Part shown: piece after piece, positions 4,003-6,450 of the stretch
Position numbering within the stretch: position 1 is the first letter of the stretch
Layout: each line of letters begins with the position of its first letter
Made by a program: the position numbers and the translations under genes
Origin: an archaeon
GTDB lineage: Archaea > Nanobdellota > Nanobdellia > Pacearchaeales > GW2011-AR1
Assembly: GCA_027348755.1 (NCBI GenBank)
Contig: DAIEOU010000026.1
Coordinates: 1 to 6,450, forward strand
Direction of reading: 5' to 3'
DNA: 6,450 nucleotides
The notes under the pieces: model-generated
The model's input: only the letters and a program-made list of their open reading frames with translations
Database searches by the model: none
Told to the model about the DNA's origin: nothing

Positions 4003-6228
4003 ATGAAAAAAGCGGCGAAACTGATAGCCTCATTGGCCTTCTTTGTCTTTATGTTTGCTGCTGTCCAGGCTGCAAGCAGTTTTAGCAGTCCAGATCAGGC
4101 TATAAACACGGCATATCAATGCCTCCAGAATGCCACTCAAAATAATTCTCTTCTCTCCTTACAGGAGGCTGTTTTCAGCACGTTGGCTTTAGGTTATCAG
4201 AATAGCACTGATAGCATAATGCAATCTAAGCAAGGTTCTGATGCAAATGGAGCATGCTGGCCAATGGGTTCTTGCACTCTGAAAGATACTGCACAAGTGG
4301 CTCTTGCATATAGTAAGATAGGGAAAAATTATTCTAGTGCTGCCAATTGGATAATATACAGAAACGCAAGTTCTGACGCACTCAATTGGTTCCTTGAAGT
4401 TGATATATCAAACCACGGACCTTCAAGCTGCACTATATCTGACGGTTCAAACACGGGAAATATGGCGATAGGCTCAGATATGAAAATTACAGGAACACCT
4501 GGAAGCTGCTTCAATGTTGCGCAGAATGGATACCTTCTTTCTGTCTCCCCTAACTGCCTTGATAAGACTTTCACTATATCATGCGATCAGGATTTTATAT
4601 CTACATTGTTGTATCAGAAGGCTAGCGGAGGAAATATATTTTATGTATCATCAAACACTCATAGTCAAGCAGCATTAGGAAGCACTGAAGAAAGCATAAC
4701 TGCAAAATGTTTCACTGATGCAAGTGGAAAATGTGATTATGAAGGAAGCTTATGGGCAACTCTTGCTCTTCAGTCTATGGGCTACGACGTAACTCCATTC
4801 ATGCCTTACCTTCTTGCACTTGCAGATGATAATCAGCAATATTTCCCAAGCGCATTTATATATTCACTTGCTGGAGGAAACGACCAGTATAGTGCTATAA
4901 CTAGCAGTCAGATAGGAAGCAAGTATTGGCAAGCATCTGCAAACAACAGCAGATTGTATGATACAAGCTTAGCTTTACTTGCTCTGCAAGGAACATCATC
5001 AAACGAGGCGAGTAATGCGAAGCAATATCTTCTTAACATACAACAGAATGATGGATGCTGGAACAATGACAACATAAGGGACAGCGCGTTCATACTTTTC
5101 TCAGGATGGCCTAGAAACATTAACTCTTATCCTGGAAGTATAAGTGTAAATGGAAATACAGTAAGCAATGGGGCTCTTAGTCTTACGGTTTACAGCCCTC
5201 AGAATGGGGCAACATATTCAGGAGCATTTCTTATTAACGCAAGCGCTGGAAACAACACCATATTTGTGTACAACTTTGGAGGATCAAACATAAGTTATAC
5301 TGGAGCTACGAATATACAGCTTCCTAACGGAACAATAACTTTGAACATATATGCTGCAAATGACAGTAATCAGATAAGCCAGACTAGAACGTTTAGCATT
5401 ATAAATTCAACAATAAGCGCTATGTTGTGCAGTTCTGCATCGGATTGCCAGACAGGATACACATGCCAAAACAGCTTATGCCAACAATACTTACAGCCGC
5501 CTACAGTTCTTATTCCTACAGGAAATGGTTCTGACTTGAGCGCATGCAGTCAGGCAGGGTACAGCTGTACTTCTTCATACGCATGCCTTGATGCAGGAGG
5601 AACTGTTTTGAGTAGTTATGATTGTTCTGGACTTCAGAGTTGCTGTTCTGTGCAAGTTGCACAGCAGAGCTGCACTTCGCAAGGAGGAGTAGTATGCTCA
5701 TCTAACCAACAATGCACTGGAAATAGAGTTGCATCTTCTGATGGCACATGCTGCCTTGGAGCATGCCAGAACGTCGCTGATCAGAATAGTTGTGAAACTC
5801 TAGGAACTGGAACATGCAGAAGCGGATGCCTAAGCGGAGAAGTACAGACAACAGACAGTTGTTCTACTGGACAGGTATGTTGCGCTCCAAGCTCGAGCTC
5901 CGGGCAGACAAGCTCTGGAGGAAGCAGCTTGTGGATATGGTTAATACTTGGAATACTAATAATACTTGCGCTACTTGGAATAAAGTACAAAGACAAGCTA
6001 AAGATATGGGTACTAAAGCTTCAAGATAAGCTCAGTAAGACTCCGATTAAGAAGAATGTTTCAGGAATGCCTCAAGCAGTGCAGAGAAGACCTCTCCAAA
6101 TAGGAGGAATAAGCCCTAGACCTGTTCTTAAAACAGCTCCACAGCCAAAGAAACCTCAACCTCAAAAAAGCCAGAAAGATAATGACTTTGAAGAGACTCT
6201 TAAGAAATTAAGAGAGATGAGTAAATAG
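4003..6228 (+). CDS. exported membrane-anchored protein: helical toroid, Ig-like domain, cysteine-rich modules
   Basis: A 741-residue surface protein. Residues 1-23 are a signal peptide (K-K start, hydrophobic core, likely cut after AVQA). Residues 24 to about 370 resemble prenyltransferase/squalene-oxidase-type alpha-toroid repeats: LKDTAQVALAYSKIG (93-107), EGSLWATLALQSMG (247-260), YDTSLALLALQG (319-330), QQNDGCWNNDNIRDSAFIL (347-365). No cyclase DxDD motif is seen, so a binding or structural role is more likely than catalysis. Ten cysteines here could form disulfides. Residues about 390-468 look Ig-like. Residues 476-493 form a C-x5-C-x5-C-x4-C EB-like unit. Three modules ending in CC follow (515-548, 557-588, 597-627). 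A serine/glycine linker leads to a membrane helix (643-660) and an 81-residue basic, proline-rich cytoplasmic tail. Thirteen N-glycosylation sequons lie at 43-508. The next exported gene starts four bases after the stop. Function is unknown. Confidence 0.85.
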   Translation: MKKAAKLIASLAFFVFMFAAVQAASSFSSPDQAINTAYQCLQNATQNNSLLSLQEAVFSTLALGYQNSTDSIMQSKQGSDANGACWPMGSCTLKDTAQVALAYSKIGKNYSSAANWIIYRNASSDALNWFLEVDISNHGPSSCTISDGSNTGNMAIGSDMKITGTPGSCFNVAQNGYLLSVSPNCLDKTFTISCDQDFISTLLYQKASGGNIFYVSSNTHSQAALGSTEESITAKCFTDASGKCDYEGSLWATLALQSMGYDVTPFMPYLLALADDNQQYFPSAFIYSLAGGNDQYSAITSSQIGSKYWQASANNSRLYDTSLALLALQGTSSNEASNAKQYLLNIQQNDGCWNNDNIRDSAFILFSGWPRNINSYPGSISVNGNTVSNGALSLTVYSPQNGATYSGAFLINASAGNNTIFVYNFGGSNISYTGATNIQLPNGTITLNIYAANDSNQISQTRTFSIINSTISAMLCSSASDCQTGYTCQNSLCQQYLQPPTVLIPTGNGSDLSACSQAGYSCTSSYACLDAGGTVLSSYDCSGLQSCCSVQVAQQSCTSQGGVVCSSNQQCTGNRVASSDGTCCLGACQNVADQNSCETLGTGTCRSGCLSGEVQTTDSCSTGQVCCAPSSSSGQTSSGGSSLWIWLILGILIILALLGIKYKDKLKIWVLKLQDKLSKTPIKKNVSGMPQAVQRRPLQIGGISPRPVLKTAPQPKKPQPQKSQKDNDFEETLKKLREMSK
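5545..5883 (+). repeat. three cysteine-rich CC modules in the exported protein
   Basis: Residues 515-627 of the 741-residue protein contain three diverged copies of one unit: C, 6-7 residues, C, 3-5 residues, C, then a variable G-rich loop ending in CC. Cysteines are 515/522/528/541/547/548, 557/565/571/583/584/588 and 597/605/609/620/626/627. Copy 2 lacks the cysteine before the CC pair and has one after it instead. The repeats are visible at protein level only; the DNA copies are strongly diverged, so this is not a recent duplication. Confidence 0.65.
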
Positions 6229-6232
6229 TAAA

Positions 6233-6450
6233 ATGAAGAATCTTTTAGCTTTTATTTTAGTCTTAATGTTGGCTATGCATCTTGCAAGTGCTATAACTAC
6301 TGACATGAAATCAGAATATTCTCAGTCTGAAACTGCTATAGTAAAGATACAAGGTTCTTTGACAAGCACAATAGATAACAATCAGATAGAGTTCAAAAAG
6401 GGAACTCTTAGGATACCATTTCAGTTTGATGTTGTAAATCTTGAAGGCAC
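6233..6450 (+). CDS. second exported protein (N-terminal part, cut by window edge)
   Basis: Seventy-two residues are visible from the ATG at 6233; the gene runs off the right edge. Residues 1-20 form a signal peptide (MKNLLAFILVLMLAMHLASA, likely cut after ASA). The mature part begins ITTDMKSEYSQSETAIVKIQ, then GSLTSTIDNNQIEFKKGTLR and IPFQFDVVNLEG. Alternating hydrophobic residues suggest a beta-sandwich surface domain, though I cannot name a family. It lacks cysteines so far, unlike its upstream neighbour. It begins four bases after that gene's stop with no promoter between them, so the two are very probably cotranscribed and may act together at the cell surface. No strong ribosome-binding site is visible, so translational coupling or reinitiation is likely. 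Confidence 0.8.
   Translation, partial: MKNLLAFILVLMLAMHLASAITTDMKSEYSQSETAIVKIQGSLTSTIDNNQIEFKKGTLRIPFQFDVVNLEG

Noticed and set aside
4329..5996. Minus-strand ORFs of 61-81 residues and a 71-residue plus-strand ORF at 5814-6029
   Set aside because: They overlap the 741-residue exported protein in other frames and show no signal of their own.
3943..6059. A 15-base direct repeat (GATTAAGAAGAATGT) at 3943-3957 and 6045-6059
   Set aside because: Both copies encode the same I-K-K-N-V peptide in lysine-rich stretches of two different genes, with no flanking similarity. Chance plus codon bias explains it.

Overview
The window looks like part of a small-genome archaeon, most likely a DPANN lineage (a Woesearchaeota-, Micrarchaeota- or Diapherotrites-like organism). 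The grounds are an archaeal PCNA clamp, an archaeo-eukaryotic primase small subunit, AT-rich DNA, very tight gene packing, and TATA boxes placed so that most genes should be transcribed without a leader. The exact phylum cannot be settled from the sequence alone.

Layout, left to right. (1) 1-187, minus: the N-terminal part of a CsaA-like tRNA-binding-fold protein, cut by the window edge. (2) 311-805, plus: a CFI-box protein with an N-terminal segment resembling ribosome modulation factor. (3) 814-957, minus: a 47-residue basic protein with no recognised family. (4) 996-1286, minus: an FmdB-like zinc-ribbon protein. (5) About 1340-1518, plus: a small single-membrane-helix protein whose reading frame has no ordinary start codon; a one-base indel or a -1 shift in an A5 run would restore it. 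(6) 1519-2247, minus: PCNA. (7) 2351-3961, plus, head-to-head with PCNA: the primase catalytic subunit, with an unusual eight-cysteine insertion and a C-terminal domain resembling the PriL C-terminal domain without its iron-sulfur cysteines. (8) 4003-6228, plus: a 741-residue exported, membrane-anchored, cysteine-rich protein with a helical-toroid (prenyltransferase/squalene-oxidase repeat-like) ectodomain. (9) 6233 to the edge, plus: the start of a second exported protein, four bases downstream and so probably in the same operon.

How it fits together: PCNA and primase form a divergent DNA-replication pair sharing a 103-base control region. The two right-hand genes form a cell-surface unit. 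The left part is a set of single genes for small or RNA-related proteins. Seven starts have a TATA-like octamer centred 23.5 to 25.5 bases upstream and no ribosome-binding site, which points to leaderless transcription as the rule here. No RNA genes, CRISPR arrays, insertion sequences or long repeats were seen. All intergenic gaps are short; the longest, 188-310, holds two divergent promoters and a 15-base palindrome.
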